A DNA stretch of 46,428 nucleotides from a virus, in the IMG/VR virus record IMGVR_UViG_3300022920_000012, positions 1 to 46,428 of that record; one strand, written 5' to 3'. The notes under the pieces were generated by a model. The model did not search any database. It saw nothing but the letters and a program-made list of their open reading frames with translations, and had not been told where the DNA came from. Positions within the stretch are counted from its first letter, which is position 1. Each line of letters begins with the position of its first letter. A program made the translations under genes and the position numbers. This document shows positions 23,422 to 30,750 of the stretch, in pieces.

Positions 23422-24592
23422 GTTCGGCATATCTAATAAGGGCTTCAATAGAAAAAGACTAGATACGATATTAGAAGATTTGAATTCTGAAGTTAAGTCT
23501 ATATTCGGTACTAATTTTAATATATCTCCTGAATCTCCGGACGGACAGATAAATGGGGTTATTTCTGAATCCAACGCTAACTTGTGGGAAATAGCCGAGG
23601 AATCCTATAACGCTTTCAATCCTTCGGCAGTCACGGGGGTAACTCAAGATAATTTATACCAGCTTAACGGATTAACGAGATTAGAAGCTAGATCCTCTTT
23701 TGCACTACTAACTCTATCTGGAACTCAATCCACTACGATTCCTGAAGGGAGTTTAGTTTCTACTTCCGACACTAATGTTCAGTTTAGCATACAATCAGAA
23801 GTCGTTATTCCAGTTGGAGGTTCTATATCGGTTATCGCCAATGCGGTGGAGACAGGAGCTATATCGGCGTTAGCAGGCACTCTAACTAACATTGATACTC
23901 CCTTATCTGGATGGGATTCAGTGACTAATGTTTCAGATGCTATAAAAGGAACTGAAGAAGAAACGGATGTGGAGTTTAGAGCTAGGCGAGCTAGATCTGT
24001 AGCTAGAGATGCTCAAGCTTTAGTAGATGCTATATTCTCAGAAGTTAGATCAGTATCCGGAGTAACTCAAGCCACCGTGTTGGAGAACGACACTAATGTT
24101 AATCCCGACGCTAACGGTTTGCCCGATCACTCCATACACGTTATAGCTGTAGGAGGAGAAGACGAAGATATTGCTAATGCTATTTTTATTAAGAAAACAT
24201 TAGGAGTCACTCCGTTCGGAACAACTACCGTGGTTGTGAATGACAATCAAGGAATAGAACATAATATATCTTTTTCTAGACCTAATAAGATAGACATATA
24301 CGTAGAGGTCAATCTTACTACTTTTTCTACTTACCCCTCGGAAGGGGACGCTCAAATAAAACAAGCCATTGTGGATTACGCTCAAGGTAACTTGATAGAA
24401 GGTAGGGGGTTTTTCTTAGGAGACAAGGTTATTCATTCTGAAATATACACTCCTATAAATACTATATCTGGTCATACAGTAGATAGCATGTTCATTAAGA
24501 CTAGTTCTCCTGCTGACCAGACTTCAGACATTAGTATCAGTGTGTCCGAAGTGTCTAATTTTACTATTAGCAACATAACGGTAAATTCGTAA
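23414..24592 (+). CDS. Baseplate J-like protein (gp6/gp47-like)
   Basis: 392 residues. Contains the J-family features: ESPDGQINGVISESNANLWEIAEESYNAFNPSAVTG at the start, TGLTRLEARSS-type strand LNGLTRLEARSSFALLTLSG, EEETDVEFRARRARSVARDAQALVDAIFSEVRSVSGV in the middle, and LIEGRGFFLGDKV near 330. It forms the wedge periphery where tail fibres attach. Confidence 0.88.
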   Translation: MSEFGISNKGFNRKRLDTILEDLNSEVKSIFGTNFNISPESPDGQINGVISESNANLWEIAEESYNAFNPSAVTGVTQDNLYQLNGLTRLEARSSFALLTLSGTQSTTIPEGSLVSTSDTNVQFSIQSEVVIPVGGSISVIANAVETGAISALAGTLTNIDTPLSGWDSVTNVSDAIKGTEEETDVEFRARRARSVARDAQALVDAIFSEVRSVSGVTQATVLENDTNVNPDANGLPDHSIHVIAVGGEDEDIANAIFIKKTLGVTPFGTTTVVVNDNQGIEHNISFSRPNKIDIYVEVNLTTFSTYPSEGDAQIKQAIVDYAQGNLIEGRGFFLGDKVIHSEIYTPINTISGHTVDSMFIKTSSPADQTSDISISVSEVSNFTISNITVNS

Positions 24593-25296
24593 TGTCATCA
24601 CCTATAAATCACAGAGAATTAGCTGAGAGCCGATTAGCTACGCAATTTAAAGAGTCTGTGAATTTAATAAGTTATATTAAGGCTCTTTTATTGGAATCGG
24701 ATTCTCTAGAAGAAGTTTTTAGAAACCTATTGACTGATCGCTGGATAGATACTGCAGAAGGTACTAACTTAGACATAATAGGTTCTATTGTAGGTCAACC
24801 TAGAATATTGGTTGATGCTCTTATTATTAATTATTTTGGATTCCTACCTAATAGTGGTGCTTCTTCTTTCGGCAGCGTTTCTAATGTTTCATTGGGTGGT
24901 AGATTTAGAAGTAAAGAAGAATCTACCACTGGGAATAGGAAATTAACTGACGAAGAATATCGCTTGTACATTAGAGCTAGAATTATCAAAAACTCTATAA
25001 GCCCTAATTTACCAGAAACCTTGAGTTTTTTCAAATTCTTATTTTCAGTGGATCAAGTCGTTATAGTAGACGGGACTATGAACTACGCAGTTCAGATAGG
25101 CAGGAGGCTGTCTCCAAACGAGAAAGCCTTTTTGATAAACACTGATTTAGTCCCCAAAGTGGCCGGAGTAGGAGTTTCTTATCAAGAATATGAAGCTGAT
25201 TTGGCTTTTGGTTTTAGTGGCATACCTACCAGTAAAGGATTCGGATCAGTTAACAACTCGTCTTTGGGCGGCAAATTTTCATATATTATATCTTGA
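24592..25296 (+). CDS. Baseplate/tail protein, DUF2612 family
   Basis: 234 residues. The start (ESRLATQFKESVNLISYIKALLLESDSLEEVF) and DRWIDTAEGTNLDIIGSIVGQPR are typical of DUF2612/tail-protein-I-like wedge proteins that hold the tail fibre. Two similar phrases occur: SFGSVSNVSLGGRF near residue 99 and GFGSVNNSSLGGKF near the C-terminus, suggesting a repeated fibre-docking loop. The next gene begins 11 nt downstream. Confidence 0.82.
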   Translation: MSSPINHRELAESRLATQFKESVNLISYIKALLLESDSLEEVFRNLLTDRWIDTAEGTNLDIIGSIVGQPRILVDALIINYFGFLPNSGASSFGSVSNVSLGGRFRSKEESTTGNRKLTDEEYRLYIRARIIKNSISPNLPETLSFFKFLFSVDQVVIVDGTMNYAVQIGRRLSPNEKAFLINTDLVPKVAGVGVSYQEYEADLAFGFSGIPTSKGFGSVNNSSLGGKFSYIIS

Positions 25297-25306
25297 GGAA
25301 AGATTA

Positions 25307-26287
25307 ATGACTACTAAACCCGATCTAACTAGAATATGGGCAGAAGGAGCTCCAGCAGCTAACATTGAAGACCCAGACGTAACTAGTCCAGGTAAATTCA
25401 ATGCAGGTTGGTTAGCTGAGATACCTCCTTTTGAGAACTTCAACTATCTCCAACAGCTATTTACACAAGCTCTTGCTCATGCTAACGAATACGGCATTAT
25501 GCAATGGGACGCAGCTACACCTTATCCAGACGGAGCATGGGCGAGATCGACGGTTGATGACGAGGTCTATGTTCTTAAAGTAGGAGGCGATCCTTCTAAT
25601 GAACCTAGCGTTAGTCCTGCGGATTGGGAAACTATAAAAGATAGCTTTAATATACCTGTTTTTGGCACAGCCGCAGAAAAAGATATCGGTACTGCGAGTG
25701 GCGAACTTCCTATTTACACCTCTGGCGGATTAGATGGACTGGGCTACGGGGGTATGAGCATCGCTCCCGTAGGTAGTATCGACGCGCTTGTAATAACGGG
25801 GTTTTACACTACCGCAGCCTCTACAGCGGGAAGTTTTCCATCGGGGGGCAGTAAAATAGGCGTACTGACTGTCGTAACGCGAAGCTCTACGTATGTAAGC
25901 CAGCAATTTCACGACACTATGCTGGACAAGGTGTACACTAGGGTAATAGTCAACGGAACCCCATTACCGTGGACCGACTTAAATCCAATTAAAGCGTGGG
26001 TTCAATTCAATGGAACAGGGACCGTTTCGATAAATGCTTCAAAGGGGGTGTCCAGTATAACGGACAGAGGTGTAGGGTTATATACAGTTAACCTCTCTTC
26101 TGCTATGCCCAGTAATAACTACGCTACCTTTGGGTTTGCTAATAGAGGCGGCGCGGGAGTTTCAGCAGTAGTGATGGGGGATACTTCGGTTTCTAGGACG
26201 GTTACTGCCGTACCAATACAAGTTCGTGCGGTAGACAATACTGCTCAAGACGCTGGTGAAATATCAATACAAATTGTAGGAGTTTAA
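25307..26287 (+). CDS. Tail fibre protein
   Basis: 326 residues. N-terminal 120 residues (TRIWAEGAPAANIEDPDV, FNAGWLAEIPPFENFNYLQQ) match tail-fibre attachment regions; FGTAAEKDIGTASGELP near residues 121-137 is the familiar fibre shaft motif; the C-terminal part is beta-rich and probably binds the receptor. ATG 25307 has GAGGAA 7 nt upstream. From about 25670 on, codons become G/C-rich, unlike the attachment end, so the tip has probably been exchanged between phages. Confidence 0.82.
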   Translation: MTTKPDLTRIWAEGAPAANIEDPDVTSPGKFNAGWLAEIPPFENFNYLQQLFTQALAHANEYGIMQWDAATPYPDGAWARSTVDDEVYVLKVGGDPSNEPSVSPADWETIKDSFNIPVFGTAAEKDIGTASGELPIYTSGGLDGLGYGGMSIAPVGSIDALVITGFYTTAASTAGSFPSGGSKIGVLTVVTRSSTYVSQQFHDTMLDKVYTRVIVNGTPLPWTDLNPIKAWVQFNGTGTVSINASKGVSSITDRGVGLYTVNLSSAMPSNNYATFGFANRGGAGVSAVVMGDTSVSRTVTAVPIQVRAVDNTAQDAGEISIQIVGV

Positions 26288-26288
26288 T

Positions 26289-26504
26289 ATGAAAGTTGTT
26301 GTTTTTAACGAGGGTGGGCGCGTGTGCGTTGTTCATCCCGCAGAAACTATCTCCTCGCATAGCGAATGCGTAAAACTGGGTGAGGAAGTTGTCCCGACGG
26401 GGCTTCCGTTCGGGATTCTTGAGTCAACGGAATTACCAGATCGGGGAGAGCGGGATTTCTGGAAAGTAGATAACACCAAGTTAAATGACGGAGTAGGCTT
26501 ATGA
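26289..26504 (+). CDS. Tail fibre accessory protein, 71 aa
   Basis: Pattern MKVVVFNEGGRVCVVHPAE ... GEEVVPTGLPFGILESTELPDR ... FWKVDN matches small proteins placed between tail fibre and fibre chaperone genes, where they probably help fibre assembly or cap it. Same GC-rich codon use as the fibre tip, consistent with being carried in one cassette. The short dyad TCCCGA/TCGGGA (26392-26415) lies inside. Confidence 0.65.
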   Translation: MKVVVFNEGGRVCVVHPAETISSHSECVKLGEEVVPTGLPFGILESTELPDRGERDFWKVDNTKLNDGVGL

Positions 26505-26800
26505 TCACCGTAGATGCAAGTAGGGCGGCAGAAAGAAAAGTCGCCATGTTCCGAAAAGCTGTGGGGGATTATATCAATACTAAAGCCACTCTAGAGGGAT
26601 TTGACTCTATTGTTACTGCCGTCACTTATGCAGACGAGCCAGCTGATCCAGTAAACCAACTAAAAGGGGTCGCTCTCAGGGAATGGAGATCATTGTGCTG
26701 GGAGCATTGTCGTAATGAGCTAGGTGTGTGGGAATCAACGGGAGTTGAGCCTGTCGTCGAAGATTTAATCGCGGGACTACCCATGTTAACTATACCATAA
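26501..26800 (+). CDS. Tail fibre assembly protein-like, 99 aa
   Basis: Helical protein with ERKVAMFRKAVGDYINTKATLEGFDSIVTAVTYADEPADPV and ALREWRSLCWEHC ... IAGLPMLTIP, a pattern of proteins encoded right after tail fibres in myophages. Overlaps the preceding gene by 4 nt. Chaperone function is inferred from position. Confidence 0.65.
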   Translation: MITVDASRAAERKVAMFRKAVGDYINTKATLEGFDSIVTAVTYADEPADPVNQLKGVALREWRSLCWEHCRNELGVWESTGVEPVVEDLIAGLPMLTIP

Positions 26801-26810
26801 GGGGTCACTT

Positions 26811-27191
26811 GTGGTAACATATACAACTTTAGAATCTGGAAACTTATTGAGTCCTTCAGGAGAAACCATTGTCGTGGGTCATAGAGCTCACAACAATGTA
26901 TTGGACGAAGTAGGTAGAGGTAATGCGGAAATATTACCTTATGTAAGTAGTGAATTGAGTAGATCCAAACTTATGTATTTGGGAGTTGAATTCCAAGGTA
27001 TAATGTGTAGTGGTTTAAAAAGAAGACCAATGGGATTGAGTTCGGTTAGGAACTTCATAGTTGCTGGTAATCCTATTCCTTTTGAATTCTCTAACGGTAG
27101 TGTACTAACATTAAGTCCTGAAAATTTAAGTCTATTCGAAGCGACTTGGATACCCTTCAGATTTAGCTTTTCCAATAAGGAGATAAAATGA
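26811..27191 (+). CDS. Hypothetical protein, 126 aa, near lysis genes
   Basis: Starts at GTG 26811 with AGGGG seven nt upstream. Beta-rich small protein (TLLSPSG-like start NLLSPSGETIVVGHRAHNN; ATWIPFRFSFSNKEIK end). AT-rich codon use returns here after the fibre cassette. Overlaps the next start. It may be a minor tail or host-attachment component; family not recognised. Confidence 0.55.
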   Translation: MVTYTTLESGNLLSPSGETIVVGHRAHNNVLDEVGRGNAEILPYVSSELSRSKLMYLGVEFQGIMCSGLKRRPMGLSSVRNFIVAGNPIPFEFSNGSVLTLSPENLSLFEATWIPFRFSFSNKEIK

Positions 27192-27640
27192 AAGTAGTAA
27201 TTTACGAATCAAACAAAACTTTCTTCAGTGTGATATGTTCATTAGTAACTGGGGCAGGATATAGTCACGGAGCAATTTGGAACAAAGGTAAGTTGTACGA
27301 TACTACGTTTCTTAAAGGTGAGTTTTCTGAATGTGAAGAGGTAGCGGATAACAGAACTGTGGCGGTTTGCGAAATAGAAGGTAATCCTGATATTTGGATC
27401 ACTAATAATTTAGGTGTTGGATACGACACACTGGGATTGGTGTTTTGGTGGTTAGGTGTTTCATTTGCTCAAAAGTTATATTGTTTTGAGGCAGTGGATG
27501 AGTCTTTAAAATCAATAGGGGTCGATTTGAACTTAGGAATGAGAAAAGACGGAGGAACTATAATAGACAAACTATTAGATCTGGGATACGATATAGAGTT
27601 AATGCAAGGTAAACAATTCAACGAGAGGTATTTAAAATGA
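27188..27640 (+). CDS. Permuted papain-fold (NlpC/P60, YiiX-like) protein
   Basis: 150 residues. His27 in TGAGYSHGAIWNKGKLYD and Cys99 in KLYCFEAV, with GYDTLGLVFWWLG between them, fit circularly permuted NlpC/P60 or YiiX-like thiol hydrolases, in which the His precedes the Cys. Such enzymes cut peptide or amide bonds, sometimes in cell-wall peptides. It lies just before the holin gene, so it is a candidate lysin, but no canonical endolysin domain is visible. Confidence 0.6.
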   Translation: MKVVIYESNKTFFSVICSLVTGAGYSHGAIWNKGKLYDTTFLKGEFSECEEVADNRTVAVCEIEGNPDIWITNNLGVGYDTLGLVFWWLGVSFAQKLYCFEAVDESLKSIGVDLNLGMRKDGGTIIDKLLDLGYDIELMQGKQFNERYLK

Positions 27641-28176
27641 TACTAAGTATATTAGCAGCACTTTCCACTGGAGCTGGTGGGGGATTGTTAGGTGGGTTTT
27701 TCGGTTTGTTTAAACAAAGCCAGGAGCGAAAAGAACGAGTTGAAATGGCTCGTATAGAATTAGAAAGAGACAATGCGGAATACGCCAATGATAAGGCAGA
27801 AAGAGAACACGCATTGTCCATGCTAGAAAAAGGAGGTCGTTTAGAAATAGAAAAAGTAATGACTGAGTCTGAAGCCGAGATAGAAGTTTCTCATCAAGAA
27901 ACATTAGGTAAGGCTACTATTGCTGAGTTCGCTAATTTGAATACTTCTTCTTGGATGGACAACTTCAGAGCTTCTATTAGGCCGTCATTAGCAGTTTGGG
28001 CTTCGGCTTTATTTACTGCTATGCTTATATGGGCTTTTAAAGAATTTTCAGGAGATCTAACGGCTCAAGAAGGTAAAGAAATATTACTAGGTTTGTTCGC
28101 AACCTTATCATTCACAGTATCTAGCGTGGTGACTTTCTATTATGTATCCCGTCGTAACTCTGCACCGAAAATATAA
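27637..28176 (+). CDS. Holin-like membrane protein (3TM holin family)
   Basis: 179 residues: one N-terminal hydrophobic segment (ILAALSTGAGGGLLGGFFGLF), a long charged coiled coil (about 27-100), then two transmembrane segments (LAVWASALFTAMLIWAF and EILLGLFATLSFTVSSVVTFYYV). This is the layout of three-TM holins (gene-transfer-agent release type). It permeabilises the inner membrane to trigger lysis. It overlaps the next gene by 35 nt, which is unusual and suggests coupled expression. Confidence 0.72.
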   Translation: MILSILAALSTGAGGGLLGGFFGLFKQSQERKERVEMARIELERDNAEYANDKAEREHALSMLEKGGRLEIEKVMTESEAEIEVSHQETLGKATIAEFANLNTSSWMDNFRASIRPSLAVWASALFTAMLIWAFKEFSGDLTAQEGKEILLGLFATLSFTVSSVVTFYYVSRRNSAPKI

Positions 28177-28543
28177 AAAGGATTGCACTCTAGCTACTGT
28201 CACATTACCTAGCGGCAACCAAATAAAGACCATAGAAAGACCTTGGTTGGATAACAAGAGTAATGTGTCTTGTTATCCAGAGGGTCTGTATATGGCTAAA
28301 TGGTTAGCTAGGTCAGGTAGTGGTAAATACAAAAGAGTGTGGCACATTATAAATGTCCCAAATAGATCTGGTATATTGTGGCATCAAGGTAACTTAGTAA
28401 AACATAGTAGAGGATGTACCATAGTAGGTTCTAGGCATGGAGTATTAGGAGGACTACCTGCTGTATTAGGGTCTAAGTCCGGTCTTAATAAGATGAGAAG
28501 AGAGTTAGCTGGTAAAGATTTCATATTGCTAGTTATTTCTTAA
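28142..28543 (+). CDS. DUF5675 family protein
   Basis: 133 residues with the family core: GLYMAKWLARSGSGKYKRVWHIINVPNRSGILWHQGN ... SRGCTIVG. His81, Ser89 and Cys92 form an H-x7-S-x2-C pattern resembling L,D-transpeptidase (YkuD) sites. The function is not proven; position after the holin suggests a cell-wall role. It ends convergently with the helicase gene, overlapping it by 15 nt at the 3' end. Confidence 0.7.
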   Translation: MYPVVTLHRKYKKDCTLATVTLPSGNQIKTIERPWLDNKSNVSCYPEGLYMAKWLARSGSGKYKRVWHIINVPNRSGILWHQGNLVKHSRGCTIVGSRHGVLGGLPAVLGSKSGLNKMRRELAGKDFILLVIS

Positions 28544-29962
28544 TCGGTATCTCTTGAGGGCTTGTCTTAAGTCCTCTTGATTTTCAGCTCTTTCTCCTAA
28601 TCTCATCATCATGGCTTCGTCAGTAGTATTCTTAGCTATTATGTGATGTACTCTAACTTCCCTACCCTTAACACCTTGTCTCCATATCCTAGCTATGAAT
28701 TGAATATAGTTCTCTAAATTCCAAGTTAAACTGAACCAGCATATATCATTACCGCTTTCTTGGAAGTTCAAACCGTGAGCCATAGCATCTGGATGACCTA
28801 ATAATATGGGCATTAAACCAGCGTTCCACTTTACTTCCAGTTCCTTAGCTTTAACTGGAGAAATCCCACTACCTATATACGGTACGTCGTCGCCTAGCAA
28901 CCCTCTGAGGGCTTCTAAATCGTGCTTAAAATGATAAGCTATTAATATAGGCTTACCGTTAAGCTCATTTATTAAATCAGCTAGGGCTTCTAATTTAGCA
29001 TTATGTATACGTATTGTTTTACGAGTACGCTTGAATATTTTTATTTCATCTTCGTCAAGGTTGTCTGGGATATCTTCATATACATTACCATTGGCGATTT
29101 GATGACACTTCATACTAACTTGAGCGGCGGCTTCTGCGGAAGCTTCCATGCCATCTAACTCTATGAAGAATTCTTTCTCCATTTCTTTATAATGCTTTTC
29201 AGCTTTAGGCGGTAGAGTTACAATTATGTTGTTGTACAACAAATCGGGCATGTCTAGATAATCAGTAGCAGACATCTCCAGTACCATAGGTGCTACTAAC
29301 TCGTGTATCTTTTCTGCTGAGAAATCTTTTATTTGCCAGTTGTATTTATCCCAGTCCTCAGATTGGAAATACTTAGCACGGAACTTGTGGAAATTATGAC
29401 CCAGTGTTTCACCTTCATCTAATATGTATAATTGAGACCACAAATCTAATAACGATTTAGGAGAAGGAGTTCCCGTCATTATATGTCTACGCTTGAACAA
29501 GGGTAACATATCACATAGTAGTTCGAATCGTTTAGACTCGTGAGATTTAAATTTAGTACTCTCATCTACCCAAAGAGTATTGAAGGGAGGCTTCTTACCT
29601 CCTCTTAAACCGCTCAATAATTCTTTATGTAGCCAAGGTAATCCTTCGGGGTTTATTAAGTATATGTCTTTATCGCTGTTCCATAACGAGTTCTTATTGT
29701 CGTCGTGTAATATGGTACAAGTTAGGCCATTGAAATTGACCCACTTTTCTATTTCGCTAGGCCAAACACTATAAGTCACTCTCAAAGGAGCAATCATTAA
29801 TATACCTTTTGTTTCTCCACTATTTATTAATATTTTGGCTGTGGCTAAACTGGTAGAAGTCTTACCTAAACCTGGATCTAAGAACAATCCAGAACGAGGA
29901 TTAGAAATTAAGAAGGATATAGCGGTTAACTGGTAATTGTGAGGTTCCCATTTTATTGCCAT
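28529..29962 (-). CDS. SNF2/DEAD-type superfamily 2 helicase
   Basis: 477 residues with the SF2 set: Q-like motif HNYQLTAISFL, Walker A DPGLGKT (29-35), motif II VDES (132-135), motif III TGTPSP (163-168), and motif VI with RIWRQGVKGREVRVHH. Such proteins unwind or translocate on DNA in phage recombination and replication. The start overlaps the VRR-NUC gene by 10 nt, a pairing seen in other phage replication blocks. It is the last gene of the minus-strand operon, facing the lysis genes. Confidence 0.9.
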   Translation of the reverse strand: MAIKWEPHNYQLTAISFLISNPRSGLFLDPGLGKTSTSLATAKILINSGETKGILMIAPLRVTYSVWPSEIEKWVNFNGLTCTILHDDNKNSLWNSDKDIYLINPEGLPWLHKELLSGLRGGKKPPFNTLWVDESTKFKSHESKRFELLCDMLPLFKRRHIMTGTPSPKSLLDLWSQLYILDEGETLGHNFHKFRAKYFQSEDWDKYNWQIKDFSAEKIHELVAPMVLEMSATDYLDMPDLLYNNIIVTLPPKAEKHYKEMEKEFFIELDGMEASAEAAAQVSMKCHQIANGNVYEDIPDNLDEDEIKIFKRTRKTIRIHNAKLEALADLINELNGKPILIAYHFKHDLEALRGLLGDDVPYIGSGISPVKAKELEVKWNAGLMPILLGHPDAMAHGLNFQESGNDICWFSLTWNLENYIQFIARIWRQGVKGREVRVHHIIAKNTTDEAMMMRLGERAENQEDLRQALKRYRLRNN

Positions 29963-30294
29963 TCTAAGAACTCATCTAAGTGTTTTTCGGCTTGACCTAT
30001 TTCGTCACATACATAATATTCAAATCCGAAAGATTCCAATAATTTCTGTACGACTATTTGCACTGGAGATTGGGTCTTACCTTTTTTCTTGAACTCAATA
30101 AAAAGGACTCTACCTTTAGGACATAACGTAGTCCTATCGGGAAAGCCCTTTTTATTTAGAAAGATAAGTTTTACAGCTATGCAGCGTTTAGATTTAGCAT
30201 ACTTGCAATACTTATCTTCAATGTCTACCTCTTTTATTTCTAACTTTTTAGCTAATGTTTTAGTAGCACGAGTTAAGAACTCTGAGGTAGACAT
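29953..30294 (-). CDS. VRR-NUC nuclease
   Basis: 113 residues with the PD-(D/E)XK arrangement: GFPDRT (Asp53), then LFIEFKKKGKTQSPVQ (Glu67, Lys69, Gln75). Standalone VRR-NUC proteins act as structure-specific nucleases (for example Holliday-junction-like) next to helicases. The overlap with the helicase gene suggests that the two work together. Confidence 0.88.
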   Translation of the reverse strand: MSTSEFLTRATKTLAKKLEIKEVDIEDKYCKYAKSKRCIAVKLIFLNKKGFPDRTTLCPKGRVLFIEFKKKGKTQSPVQIVVQKLLESFGFEYYVCDEIGQAEKHLDEFLEWQ

Positions 30295-30300
30295 TCACTA

Positions 30301-30654
30301 TTACAACTCTTCTAGTTCAGCAGATGCTTTAGCGAACTTGCGAATGGTAGCTGCTAATTCACTAGCTACTTCCATTACTCCGTCTGCCAATGCTTCAACA
30401 GCTTCAGCATCGCCATCTGAGAAAGTTGAATAAACTTTAGCGGCCATGTCACGAAGTTCAGCTTTCTGTTCGCGCACTGCTTTACGAGCTTCAGATTGAA
30501 CTTTACGAGCTGCAATACGCTCAGCTTTTGATTCGTTAAGCTCTTCACGTAGTGCTTTTTGTTTATCAGCGAGGGCTTTTTTCTCAGCGTTAACTTGCTT
30601 CAATTGTTCAGATTTACTAAGAGTTTTTGTTTCTGTGTTTTGTGTTTCCGACAT
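30301..30654 (-). CDS. Coiled-coil hypothetical protein, 117 aa
   Basis: Almost all helix, with a long Lys/Glu/Ala heptad (about 10-73) then a second Ala-rich helix (AVEALADGVMEVASELAATIR). AGGTGAT lies before the ATG. Its own promoter-like sequence (30709-30737) is present upstream, so it may be made in higher amounts than its neighbours. Family not recognised; possibly a nucleoid- or polymerase-associated factor. Confidence 0.65.
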   Translation of the reverse strand: MSETQNTETKTLSKSEQLKQVNAEKKALADKQKALREELNESKAERIAARKVQSEARKAVREQKAELRDMAAKVYSTFSDGDAEAVEALADGVMEVASELAATIRKFAKASAELEEL

Positions 30655-30708
30655 GATATCACCTGTTAATTTCGGTTAAAGTTTCTGGCCTTGTTAACCA
30701 GTAGAGTC

Positions 30709-30737
30709 AGTATGGGCTATACTCCATTAAAAGTAAA
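30709..30737 (-). promoter_or_regulatory. Promoter, minus strand, for the coiled-coil gene
   Basis: Read on the minus strand: -35 TTTACT (30732-30737), 17 nt, -10 CATACT (30709-30714), then GACTCTACTGGTTAAC. The post -10 sequence is nearly the same as at 42326-42354 (GACCCTACTGGATAAC), which supports a shared regulatory site. Confidence 0.6.
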
Positions 30738-30750
30738 GCCCAAACACTGG

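Noticed and set aside
29515-29530. tRNA T-loop-like GTTCGAATC on the plus strand
   Set aside because: It lies inside the helicase coding sequence and no acceptor or anticodon arms surround it.
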